In this document: positions 8,017 through 15,863 of the stretch, in pieces
Layout: each line of letters begins with the position of its first letter
Numbering within the stretch: position 1 is the stretch's first letter
DNA from: JBIYSM02 sp044759095
Lineage (GTDB): Bacteria > Bacillota > Bacilli > Brevibacillales > Brevibacillaceae
Length of the DNA: 19,786 nt
Reading direction: 5' to 3'
Assembly (NCBI RefSeq): GCF_044759095.2
Contig: NZ_JBIYSM020000056.1
Location: forward strand, 1 to 19,786
The notes under the pieces: generated by a model
The model's input: the letters and a program-made list of their open reading frames with translations, nothing else
Told to the model about the DNA's origin: nothing
Database searches by the model: none
Program-made: the position numbers and the translations under genes

Positions 8017-8895
8017 TCAATGAAATTTTTGCGTAAGATTTACAGGATTAATACTCGGCAATCCTTCATACCTGTAAGTCCCTGCATCACTTGAGTCTTT
8101 TGCATTCGTAATAAAGAATGTAAAAGACGAGACTTGTTTTAAGTCAACGTTAAAAGATTGCCCGTTCCGGTAAATCAATGGCCCATTTTCCTTTGTCACA
8201 AATGTTACATCGACCATGAAATTCCTGTCTGCCTTCGGTACTCTTCCAGTAATGACGCCATTTACCAATTTTAAACTGCTGTGGAATTCCTGTTGTAACC
8301 TAGCCCCCATCTCCAACTGCCACTTATCCTGCCACAAAAACCTCAAAATCTCCGCGGCCTCCCCGCGGGTCACGGGCAAATCCTCCCGAAACTTCGGTCC
8401 TGGTAAATAGGGCTTCATCCACCCCCACGTGATCAGCGCGCCGGTATTCGTGTAATTCTTATGCTTCTCGCCTCGATAGGGTTTCCACGCATTAAAAACC
8501 AGCTTTGCAACCTCTTCCTTGGTCAACAGTCTGTTGGGGTCAATTGTGACATCAGCCAGGATTCCTGCCTTTTGCGCCCGTTCATAGACTGCCTTTGCCC
8601 AATGGCCGGACGGGAGCTTAGGAACCGGCGCTGTTTCCTTTACGCCTCGAATGGCTGCCAGACTGGCGACAAACTGCGCCTGCGGGATTTGATTAGCCGG
8701 GTAGAACTTCCCGTCCGGATAGTTCCACATATATCCCTCTTTCAAGGCAAACGCGATATCCGCTTTGGCCGGATGATTGGAAAAATCGCTAATCTGTGCG
8801 GCCTGAACGGCGGACACGAGAACGTGAGGAGCTAATAGAGTGCTGAAAACGAGAATGAACGCAAACCATCCAGCTAGAAAGGCCCTCTTTTTCAT
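8017..8895 (-). CDS. SLH-domain surface protein
   Basis: A 292-residue secreted protein that should bind secondary cell-wall polymer outside the cell. A signal peptide spans residues 1-33 (ends VQAA). Three S-layer-homology repeats follow at about 36-82 (HPAKADIAFALKEG, YPDGKFYPANQI), 94-138 (HWAKAVYERAQKAGI) and 148-190 (ending LPVTRGEAAEILRFLW). The last 100 residues are a separate small domain with no recognised family, encoded in more AT-rich DNA than the SLH part. The start ATG follows GGGGGGAG by six bases. The gene begins 48 bases after the thioredoxin-like gene and ends 13 bases before the giant-protein gene, implying co-expression. It may serve as the wall anchor for the giant protein; this is inferred from gene order only. 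Confidence 0.88.
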   Translation of the reverse strand: MKKRAFLAGWFAFILVFSTLLAPHVLVSAVQAAQISDFSNHPAKADIAFALKEGYMWNYPDGKFYPANQIPQAQFVASLAAIRGVKETAPVPKLPSGHWAKAVYERAQKAGILADVTIDPNRLLTKEEVAKLVFNAWKPYRGEKHKNYTNTGALITWGWMKPYLPGPKFREDLPVTRGEAAEILRFLWQDKWQLEMGARLQQEFHSSLKLVNGVITGRVPKADRNFMVDVTFVTKENGPLIYRNGQSFNVDLKQVSSFTFFITNAKDSSDAGTYRYEGLPSINPVNLTQKFH

Positions 8896-8943
8896 GTGTT
8901 TCTCCCCCCATCCTGTAAAAATCTCTCATTTTTCCCTATTTTC

Positions 8944-9318
8944 TCATTCCTCGTCCCGTCCCGCCAGATTCTTTTGCAAAAAACGGCGAAATGCTTTGGC
9001 CGGCACGTCTCCCTCCAGCTTGTCCACCACATCTCCCCCGCGTACGACAAACACCGTGGGCGTCACTTCGGCCCCCCATTGCTTTGCTTCCGTATAGTCA
9101 GGCTTCTTTACAATATTGAGCCGTTTCACATCGACGTCAGGATACTCCGCTGCCACCCTTTCAAATGTCGGGGTAAAGGTGGCACAGTAACCGCAGCTGT
9201 CACTGTACACGTAGATCAGCTCGGCCCGACTGTCGTTCAGCAACATGGCCGCAGTTGTGGTTATGAAAAGCAACAGGACGGACAACCACAGCCGCTTTTT
9301 TCGTACCAGTTGAGTCAT
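8944..9318 (-). CDS. Membrane-anchored thioredoxin-like protein
   Basis: A 124-residue thioredoxin-fold protein with an N-terminal uncleaved-type membrane anchor (about residues 10-27 after basic VRKKR) and the active site Cys42-Gly-Tyr-Cys45. The conserved cis-proline loop reads VTPTVFVV. The topology puts the CxxC outside the membrane, where such proteins make, reduce or reshuffle disulfides. I chose the ATG at 9318, seven bases after AAAGGGA. A GTG at 9348 would add ten polar residues but has no ribosome binding site. It is the first gene after the ywgA terminator and heads the leftward cluster that ends in the lipase and membrane protein. The cysteine-paired giant protein is a natural client. 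Whether it is an oxidase, isomerase or reductant cannot be read from the sequence. Confidence 0.85.
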   Translation of the reverse strand: MTQLVRKKRLWLSVLLLFITTTAAMLLNDSRAELIYVYSDSCGYCATFTPTFERVAAEYPDVDVKRLNIVKKPDYTEAKQWGAEVTPTVFVVRGGDVVDKLEGDVPAKAFRRFLQKNLAGRDEE

Positions 9319-9410
9319 CCAACCATCCCTTTCGCTGTTTGTTGGCACAGAATCATCAAAATGAAATTTTCAAGGATCGGTAGTCTCATCCTACCAAGCC
9401 TTCCCGGGAC

Positions 9411-9441
9411 AAAAAAAAGACCGGTCACAATTGACCGGTCT
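9411..9441 (-). terminator. Rho-independent terminator, ywfO-ywgA
   Basis: A perfect 10-bp stem, agaccggtca (9418-9427) with tgaccggtct (9432-9441), has a 4-nt loop and is followed on the minus strand by eight T. It starts eight bases past the ywgA stop and separates it from the thioredoxin-like gene. Confidence 0.95.
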
Positions 9442-9448
9442 GTCCTCT

Positions 9449-9955
9449 CTATGCATTCATCAACGCTTGCAGCTCGTCTACAAACGCCAAACCTTTGTCG
9501 ATTTCCTCCTCGGTGTAACGCTGCTTGCTTTTAAAGGTAAAAATTTTCGCTTTCATCTCATCATAGGGAAGATGATTGAAATACAAAATGGTAGAAACCA
9601 GTTCAAGAAACCGGGAGTTCTCCTCATTCATACGGCGAATCGCCCGCTCGCCGAGACCGAAATCCACGTCGTGGAAGCGAAGGAAGTCCCGTCCCTCCTC
9701 GTTCAGGGTATAGCGGTACATCTGAATGGCGCCCTTGCTTTCCACCTGCTCATCCAAAAGCCCCAGATTGCACAGCTCGTCGACGCGCAGCGTGAGCTCT
9801 TCGGAATACGGGCCGTACATGTGAAACTCAAAGCGCTCGTCAAAGTCGATGTTTAAGTGTTTCGCTATGTATACCATCTTCTGCAGCTTTTTTCGACCGC
9901 TCACTTCGCCGGCAATCTCGATCAGGCGTATGATTTTGGCGTGACGCTTAAGCAT
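9449..9955 (-). CDS. ywgA: YwgA family protein
   Basis: A 168-residue cytoplasmic protein matching B. subtilis YwgA in length and sequence (start MLKRHAKIIRLIEIAGEVSG, then GRKKLQKMVYIAKHL, FEFHMYGPYSEEL). Its biochemical role is not established. The N-terminal part looks like the YfgA/SocA-type 'KLQKMVYIAK...YGPYSEEL' fold seen in toxin-antitoxin-associated and phage-associated proteins, a similarity I infer from the motif. The ATG overlaps the 3' end of ywfO by eight bases, with AGGAG inside ywfO as ribosome binding site, so the two are translationally coupled. A strong terminator follows. The same gene pair occurs in B. subtilis. Confidence 0.9.
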   Translation of the reverse strand: MLKRHAKIIRLIEIAGEVSGRKKLQKMVYIAKHLNIDFDERFEFHMYGPYSEELTLRVDELCNLGLLDEQVESKGAIQMYRYTLNEEGRDFLRFHDVDFGLGERAIRRMNEENSRFLELVSTILYFNHLPYDEMKAKIFTFKSKQRYTEEEIDKGLAFVDELQALMNA

Positions 9956-11243
9956 CTTCCATCACTCCTAGGCGTTCTCGAATCTTTCCGGAGACGTCCT
10001 CCGGCAAAGCAAGTACCTTATCCAACGGAAAATACAGTTTATAGTCAAATCGGCGTTTCCCGCTAATCGCTTTAACAATTTCCGACTTCTGCGACAGCTC
10101 CACCAACTCTCCCCCCGGCATGCGCAGCATGATCGGAATGCGTTCTTCGTCTTCGCTGGCACGGTAAAAATCATACGGAAGATCTGAGGTGGTGTCCACT
10201 TCCAAATAATACATCGGGTCAATGCCCGCCATCTGGAACAAATCTTTCAGCTCTGCCAACAAGCGGAAATCCCTTGGGTTATATTCGACGTATTTAAACA
10301 AATTCCTGTCGATAAATCGCGCGCACAAATCATGCAGGATCGGGTCTTCTTCCAGGCGCCATTGCTGCAGATAGAAAAAGACAACCGACTCGTCGAGCGC
10401 CAGATAATCGCTCAGCTCCACCTTATCCCGAAAGAACGGCAGAAGCTGGACCGGCTCCATTTGAAAGGCATACCCGCTGGCATACAGGGACTTGGCTCGC
10501 TGAAAAATCTTGCGAAGGACCACTTCCGCACTGCGTGTTACCGGATGGAAGTAGACTTGCCAATACATTTGATAACGGGACATGATATAGTCTTCAACCG
10601 CGTGCATGCCGCTGTATTTAAACACGATGCCGTCCTCGTGCGGCCGCATGACCCGCAAGATCCGTTCAATCTCAAAGTTGCCGTAGCCCACCCCGGTGTA
10701 ATAGGCGTCCCGCAGCAGATAATCCATCCGGTCGGCATCTATCTGGCTGGAGATCAGGCTGACTATCAGCTTGTTGTCGTAGGTTTTGGCGATGACTTCC
10801 GCCACCTTTTTCGGAAAGTCGTCACCCATCCTGCTCAGGATCCCGTTGATTTTCGTATTCCCGGTTAAAATGGCCCGCGTCCAATCCTCATGGTGAAAGC
10901 GGAACACCTTTTCGAAGGAATGGGAAAACGGGCCGTGGCCGACGTCGTGCAAAAGAGCCGCACACATGCAGAGCAGTTTTTCCTCATACGTCAAATGAAT
11001 GCGTCCTTCAAACGTCTCCAGAATCCGACGCATCACCTCGTAGACGCCGAGCGAGTGGTTAAAGCGGCTGTGCTCCCCTCCGTGGAACGTGAAATAGCTG
11101 GTTCCCAGCTGTTTGATCCGTCGAAGTCGTTGAAACTCAGGGGAATTGATCAAATCCCAGATCAGCTCATCCCGCACGTGCACATAGCGGTGCACCGGGT
11201 CTTTAAATACCTTTTCTTCACTGAGAAGCTTGGGCTGTTGCAT
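9948..11243 (-). CDS. ywfO: YwfO, HD-domain phosphohydrolase (dGTPase-like)
   Basis: A 431-residue cytoplasmic metal-dependent HD phosphohydrolase. By family it hydrolyses (d)NTPs, and B. subtilis YwfO has been described as a nucleotide triphosphatase. The metal-binding set is visible: His63 (RFNHSLG), His99-Asp100 (LLHDVGHGPFSH) with further histidines at 103 and 108, and the distal Asp in SSQIDADRMDYLLRD. The N-terminal KVFKDPVHRYVHV and FQRLRRIKQLGTSYFTFHG stretches are typical of the SAMHD1/Dgt-like branch. I chose the ATG at 11243, eight bases after AAAGGAG, rather than 11270, which has no such site. Length equals the B. subtilis protein (about 430). It overlaps ywgA by eight bases in a two-gene operon. 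Confidence 0.92.
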   Translation of the reverse strand: MQQPKLLSEEKVFKDPVHRYVHVRDELIWDLINSPEFQRLRRIKQLGTSYFTFHGGEHSRFNHSLGVYEVMRRILETFEGRIHLTYEEKLLCMCAALLHDVGHGPFSHSFEKVFRFHHEDWTRAILTGNTKINGILSRMGDDFPKKVAEVIAKTYDNKLIVSLISSQIDADRMDYLLRDAYYTGVGYGNFEIERILRVMRPHEDGIVFKYSGMHAVEDYIMSRYQMYWQVYFHPVTRSAEVVLRKIFQRAKSLYASGYAFQMEPVQLLPFFRDKVELSDYLALDESVVFFYLQQWRLEEDPILHDLCARFIDRNLFKYVEYNPRDFRLLAELKDLFQMAGIDPMYYLEVDTTSDLPYDFYRASEDEERIPIMLRMPGGELVELSQKSEIVKAISGKRRFDYKLYFPLDKVLALPEDVSGKIRERLGVMEDA

Positions 11244-11289
11244 CTGGGACACTCCTTTCCGGTTCCACACTTTTCCTGTCTATACGAGA

Positions 11290-11295
11290 ATTATA
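11290..11295 (-). promoter_or_regulatory. Candidate ywfO -10 box
   Basis: A perfect TATAAT on the minus strand (11290-11295) lies about 47 bases before the ywfO ATG. No good -35 box sits 17 bases upstream, so this is only a candidate. Confidence 0.3.
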
Positions 11296-11337
11296 TCATA
11301 TCAAAAGGCTCCTCCCATATGGAAGTGAGGGGGGATC

Positions 11338-12594
11338 CTACGTTTGCGGGGAGACGGTTTCCACTGTTTCTCTTTTTTCTTTGTAACGCGGAATGGAAGA
11401 AAGGAAGGTAAAGGAGACAACCACTGTCATGATGATCGCCGAGCAGATAAAGGCAGCTTTGGCTCCGAAGCTGTTTGCCAATCCTCCCAACACGGCAGCG
11501 GAAAAAGGAAATGCCAGTACCAAAAACATCCGATATGTCGCATTTACACGTCCGATATACTCCGCCGGAATCTCACGTTGACGGATGGTGAACGTATAAA
11601 TATTCGATATGGACATGGCCGCATTTATCAAGCCATACCCAAACAAGGCAATCCTCCAATCGGGTACCGCGGCAAGCAGGACAATCCCTGCAAATGCGAT
11701 GAGGTAGGCGAATGCGAGTGAGCGTCCCAGTGGCATGATTCGAAGCAAATACGGGGCAAGGAGAGAACCAAGCAGTGCCATGCCTCCGAGTATGGAGTAG
11801 ACACTTCCTACAATAAATGAGCTGAGCTGAAGCTCATGGCCCAACCGGTAGGTCATCACTGTGAATAACGCCCCCAGTGCCAAATTTACCAAAAAGCTGT
11901 TTGCAATCAGCACTCGCAGAATGGGTGAACGTGCAAGAAAGGCAAAGCCGTTTTTCATATCCGAAACCACTGTTGCAACTGTGAGCTTCCGGATGTTCGT
12001 CGGTTCGTTCCCTCCCAAATTCACCGGTAACAGGAAAACAAAGAGGAGTGTCAAAAAATAGGAGGCTGCATCTATGATGAAAGCATTCTTTGCCCCTGCC
12101 ATCGCGATGGTTGCACCTGCCACTGCCGGCCCTAGCAAACTGGACAAGCTTTGGATGGACATTTTCACAGAGTTGGCAGCAGTCAACTGCGTTTTTTCCA
12201 CCAAATTTGGCAGCAAGCTAAAGTCCACAACCAAATCAAACAAGATCGAGAAAATGCTGAGCGCGAACCCGATCAGATACAAGTGCCACAACTCCAAATA
12301 ACCCAGCGCTGCCAGAACCGGGATGATCGAAACCAATACCGCTCTGGCAAAATCAGAAACAATCATGATTCTTCGCCGGTCAAACCGGTCGATGAATACA
12401 CCCAGAATCGGCCCCAGAAGGATAAATGGCGCCGTTTCCACGACGAACATCGCGCTCATGGAAACAACGGAATCGGTCATCTCCAGGACGAGCCACGGAA
12501 TGGCTAAACGATACACTTGCGTACCGATTTGCGAAGCACAAGAGGTGAGAAAGTAGAGAACGAACCATTTGTTTTGAAAAACACTCCCGGCCAT
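11338..12594 (-). CDS. MFS efflux transporter (MefA/EntS-like)
   Basis: A 418-residue, 12-helix major facilitator transporter of the branch holding macrolide and enterobactin exporters (MefA/EntS-like), probably a proton-driven drug or small-molecule exporter in the cytoplasmic membrane. The loop between helices 2 and 3 has the MFS motif-A-type GVFIDRFDRRRI. Helix 4-5 features (LLGPAVAGATIAMAGAKNAFIIDAASYF) are typical of this branch. I favour the ATG at 12594 (MAGSVFQNKWF), which has a GGGGCG at a usable distance. The ATG at 12624 adds ten residues but has no ribosome binding site. It is a single gene. An AT-rich upstream dyad at 12640-12666 may be an operator. No convincing terminator is seen in the 95 bases before ywfO. 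Substrate is unknown. Confidence 0.88.
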   Translation of the reverse strand: MAGSVFQNKWFVLYFLTSCASQIGTQVYRLAIPWLVLEMTDSVVSMSAMFVVETAPFILLGPILGVFIDRFDRRRIMIVSDFARAVLVSIIPVLAALGYLELWHLYLIGFALSIFSILFDLVVDFSLLPNLVEKTQLTAANSVKMSIQSLSSLLGPAVAGATIAMAGAKNAFIIDAASYFLTLLFVFLLPVNLGGNEPTNIRKLTVATVVSDMKNGFAFLARSPILRVLIANSFLVNLALGALFTVMTYRLGHELQLSSFIVGSVYSILGGMALLGSLLAPYLLRIMPLGRSLAFAYLIAFAGIVLLAAVPDWRIALFGYGLINAAMSISNIYTFTIRQREIPAEYIGRVNATYRMFLVLAFPFSAAVLGGLANSFGAKAAFICSAIIMTVVVSFTFLSSIPRYKEKRETVETVSPQT

Positions 12595-12639
12595 CGTTAT
12601 CGCCCCATTTACAATAAGTTCCATATCACAATTAACATA

Positions 12640-12666
12640 CTATACTAAAAATAATACAAAGTATAC
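12640..12666 (-). promoter_or_regulatory. AT-rich dyad upstream of MFS gene
   Basis: The imperfect inverted repeat ctatact (12640-12646) and agtatac (12660-12666), six of seven bases matching, lies in an AT-rich stretch about 50 bases upstream of the chosen start. It probably overlaps the promoter, but I cannot place clear -35/-10 boxes. A repressor or activator site is possible. Confidence 0.3.
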
Positions 12667-12684
12667 ATTCTTTTCTCCATGACG

Positions 12685-12724
12685 AAAACAGCCTTGGTTC
12701 AGATGAGGACCGAACCAGGGCTGT
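12685..12724 (-). terminator. Terminator of the RND efflux operon
   Basis: A 13-bp stem with one G-T pair (12688-12700 with 12712-12724, arm acagccttggttc) has an 11-nt loop. Both strands carry a short T-run after it, TTTT for leftward transcripts. It lies 26 bases past the RND permease stop. Confidence 0.88.
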
Positions 12725-12749
12725 TCTTTTGTAAAGGGATGCTCTTTTC

Positions 12750-15700
12750 TTACGTGGTCAAGTCCGCTTCTGGACCGTACAAATCAGGGCGTTTGGCCGC
12801 CTTTTTCGCCCGTTTTTTCAGTTTGCGCACAGTCAAAACGGTATAAAAGGACGGAACGATGATCAGCGTCAGCATGGTCGAGAAGATCAAACCGAAGATG
12901 ATCGTAACCGCCAGCGGTTTGAACAGGACGTCACCCGTAATGGCCAACGGCGTCAGACCAGCTACAGCCGTCATGGTCGTCAGCAGGATGGGACGCAAGC
13001 GAGCCTCACCAGCCTGGATGACGGCCTGCTTCAACTCCGTACCGGCATGGCGGGCTTCTTCAATAAACTCAATTAACACGATACCGTTCCGAACGACGAT
13101 ACCGGAAAGGGAGATCACACCCATCATCGTCATAAAGCCGAGCGGTGTCTGCGTAAGAAACAAACCGATCAAACCGCCCGCAGCAGCCAGGTACACCGTG
13201 CTCATCACCAGCACCGGAATGGTCAGCGAGTAAAACTGCATGGCAATCAGGATCAGGATCAGGAACACGACTACGATGGACAGCTTACCCATGTCGATGA
13301 AAATATCCGTTTGTTCGGAAGTCTCCCCGCCGATTTCCCAGCGGTATCCTTCAGGGAAGGAGATTTCCCCCAGAATCGGCTTCACTTCGTTCATCACTTC
13401 CGTAGCCGTCCGGTCTTTGACGTCGCTGGAGATCGTGACGGCACGGGACAAATCACGGTGCGGAATTGACTGCGTACTGAATGTAGGCTTGATTTCCGCC
13501 AGCTGCGCCAGGGGGATTTGCTCTCCGCGGGCATTGGCTACCGTCAGGCGCTGAAAGATCACGGACGGGTCTTCCTGCCCTTTTTGCAGATACATCTTCA
13601 TGTCAATCAAGTCGGTGCCGTTGTCAAATTCGCTGACAGTAATCCCCTCACTCATCAGCCGGAGCGTGCGGGATAGCTCGGTGTAGTTGACCAATTTTTG
13701 CTCCATCAGCTCTTTATTGACGACGAACTCCAGTGTGTACCGTTCAATGCCGAAGTCATCCTGCACGTCGTACGTACCGGGAATTTTTGCCACACGGTCT
13801 TTGATCTGCTCAGAGAGGGTGCGGAGCGTTTCAATGTCTTCCCCGTAAACACGAATCACCACTGGCTTGCCTACAGGCGGACCGGCCTCCAATTGCTTCG
13901 GAAGCACGCTTGCTTCCGGGTACATTTTCTTGAATTCTTCCCGCCACGGATCGATCATGTCGGTAATGTTCGCTTTATGCTTGTCGAACATCACCACAAG
14001 CTGACCGACGGTAATGCCGGAACCGGCACCCGTGTCCCCTCCGAACATTTTCGGTGCGCTCCCTCCCGCATATGCTGCTACGGAGGTGATGCCCGGCTGC
14101 TTCAATATCCAGTCGGAGACACCTGTTACCACGCGATTCGTTTCCTCTATGCTGCTGCCCACCGGCAACCGGATATTCACCAGGAACTCTTCCCGGTCGT
14201 CATTGGGAAAGAGCTGAATGGGCGTCATTGGGATCAACCCGTAGGCTGCGGTACCGATCAGTACGCCGATCATGCCCGACAGCAGCGGCCGTTTCAGGAT
14301 GCGCGGCATCAGGTTATTGGCGTACCATTTCGTCAGTTGCGTCAGTTGTTTCCCCAATAGACCGGCCGGTTTTCTGTAGCCGTCCGCACTTTTTTGCGAA
14401 CGCTGCTCATGCCACTGACGGAAAATCGGAATGATCGTCAGCGACATGATCATCGAGGCCAGCATGGTAAGGGAGATAATCACCGGGATCGGTTTAATAA
14501 ACTGCCCTGCGTTCCCGTCTAAAAACATCAACGGAGCAAACGAGGCAATCGTGGCCAACGTGGCCGTCAGAATGGAGATGGAGACTTCCTTTGCCCCGTT
14601 TACCGCTGCCTGGAAAGGGCGCTCCCGCAGCACGGAAAGCCTGCGTTCGATATTGTCGTTTACTACCACCGCATCGTCCACAAGAATCCCCAGCACGATG
14701 ATCAGGGCCACCACGGAGATCATGTTCAACGTAATTCCGAGAGACGGCAGGAACAGAAGACCAACCGCAAGCGAAATGGGAATGGCCAGCGCTACCACAA
14801 ACGAGGTAATCAGGTTCAATCCCAGCGTACATACGATCAGAACGGAAATGACGGCAATCGTCATCTCCCGCGAGAGGTCGGAGAACAGCTCTTCCACCCG
14901 CTCGTTTTGCGTGAAGATGGAGTGCTTTTCCGCCCAGTTCGGGAGGGATTTTTCCAGCGTCTTCATCATCTCATCGACGCGGCTCTGCAGCGAAGGCACA
15001 TCACTGCCTGTTTCGGCGTTGATGCTTAGCGAGACGGACGGCTTCCCGTTGTAATAGGAATAGGATTTGATTTGCTCCGTGGTCAGCGTCACCGTACCAA
15101 TGTCCTTCAGGTAAATCGGGTAACCGTCGCGCGTACGGGAAATGATCAGATTGTTCAGCTCGTCAACGTTGTAGTTCTCGGCTATTTTCAGCTGGTAGGT
15201 GCGGCTGTCGGCCGTCAGATCTCCCAACGGGATGCGTTCGTTTTCGTTTTTGACCGCCATCATCACCTGGCCCCAGGACAAACCGTACTGATTCAGTTTT
15301 TGCGTGTCTACATCGATGCGCACTTCCTGTTCCGGCAAGCCTTCGATGCTTACGTCGGCCACGTTGGGGATGGTTCGCAGCTGATCCTTCCAGGACTTCA
15401 GCATGCTGCGCAAGCTGTAAATCTGCTCGCGGGTATCCGCGGTAATGGTCAGGGTCTGTACGAAGGTCCGGTTCAGGTCGTCGTTGATGATGGGCTGCTT
15501 CGCCTCGGCAGGCAGTTCCGCCTCCGCATCCTTCACCTTTTTCCGCAGCTCATCAAATTTTTGCTTCGGATCGATGCCGCTCTTGGTCTCGACAATGATG
15601 ACGGAAACACCCAGGCTGGAGGAAGAGGAAATGTATTTCAAGCCCTGCAGCTCGTTAATCTTCTCCTCCAGCTTTTTTGTGACCGTCTGCTCCACCTTTT

Positions 15701-15863
15701 CCGGCGATGCACCGGGGTAAACCGTCGTCACAGTCGCGATGTTGATGATGATGTCAGGCGACTCTTGCTTGGGCAGCTGAAAAAAGCTGAGGAAGCCGAC
15801 GAGCACCACCATGATGAAGAACAAAAGGGTAATTTTGCGCTTGCGGACGATGTATTCAATCAC
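12750..15863 (-). CDS. RND efflux transporter permease
   Basis: A 1037-residue AcrB-type (HAE) resistance-nodulation-division proton/substrate antiporter, full length for the family. Helix 1 is at about 10-30, followed by the first large extracytoplasmic loop (porter motifs SPDIIINIATVTTVYPGASPEKVE), helices 2-6 at about 335-470, helix 7 near 525-545, the second large loop, and helices 8-12 to about 1010. The proton-relay acidic pair is present as Asp396-Asp397 in GILVDDAVVVNDN, the counterpart of AcrB Asp407-Asp408. The start ATG overlaps the adaptor's stop (ATGA), so the two are translationally coupled. In a Gram-positive there is no outer membrane; such pumps export drugs, lipopeptides or fatty-acid-like compounds (compare SwrC of B. 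subtilis). The substrate here is unknown. Confidence 0.95.
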   Translation of the reverse strand: MIEYIVRKRKITLLFFIMVVLVGFLSFFQLPKQESPDIIINIATVTTVYPGASPEKVEQTVTKKLEEKINELQGLKYISSSSSLGVSVIIVETKSGIDPKQKFDELRKKVKDAEAELPAEAKQPIINDDLNRTFVQTLTITADTREQIYSLRSMLKSWKDQLRTIPNVADVSIEGLPEQEVRIDVDTQKLNQYGLSWGQVMMAVKNENERIPLGDLTADSRTYQLKIAENYNVDELNNLIISRTRDGYPIYLKDIGTVTLTTEQIKSYSYYNGKPSVSLSINAETGSDVPSLQSRVDEMMKTLEKSLPNWAEKHSIFTQNERVEELFSDLSREMTIAVISVLIVCTLGLNLITSFVVALAIPISLAVGLLFLPSLGITLNMISVVALIIVLGILVDDAVVVNDNIERRLSVLRERPFQAAVNGAKEVSISILTATLATIASFAPLMFLDGNAGQFIKPIPVIISLTMLASMIMSLTIIPIFRQWHEQRSQKSADGYRKPAGLLGKQLTQLTKWYANNLMPRILKRPLLSGMIGVLIGTAAYGLIPMTPIQLFPNDDREEFLVNIRLPVGSSIEETNRVVTGVSDWILKQPGITSVAAYAGGSAPKMFGGDTGAGSGITVGQLVVMFDKHKANITDMIDPWREEFKKMYPEASVLPKQLEAGPPVGKPVVIRVYGEDIETLRTLSEQIKDRVAKIPGTYDVQDDFGIERYTLEFVVNKELMEQKLVNYTELSRTLRLMSEGITVSEFDNGTDLIDMKMYLQKGQEDPSVIFQRLTVANARGEQIPLAQLAEIKPTFSTQSIPHRDLSRAVTISSDVKDRTATEVMNEVKPILGEISFPEGYRWEIGGETSEQTDIFIDMGKLSIVVVFLILILIAMQFYSLTIPVLVMSTVYLAAAGGLIGLFLTQTPLGFMTMMGVISLSGIVVRNGIVLIEFIEEARHAGTELKQAVIQAGEARLRPILLTTMTAVAGLTPLAITGDVLFKPLAVTIIFGLIFSTMLTLIIVPSFYTVLTVRKLKKRAKKAAKRPDLYGPEADLTT

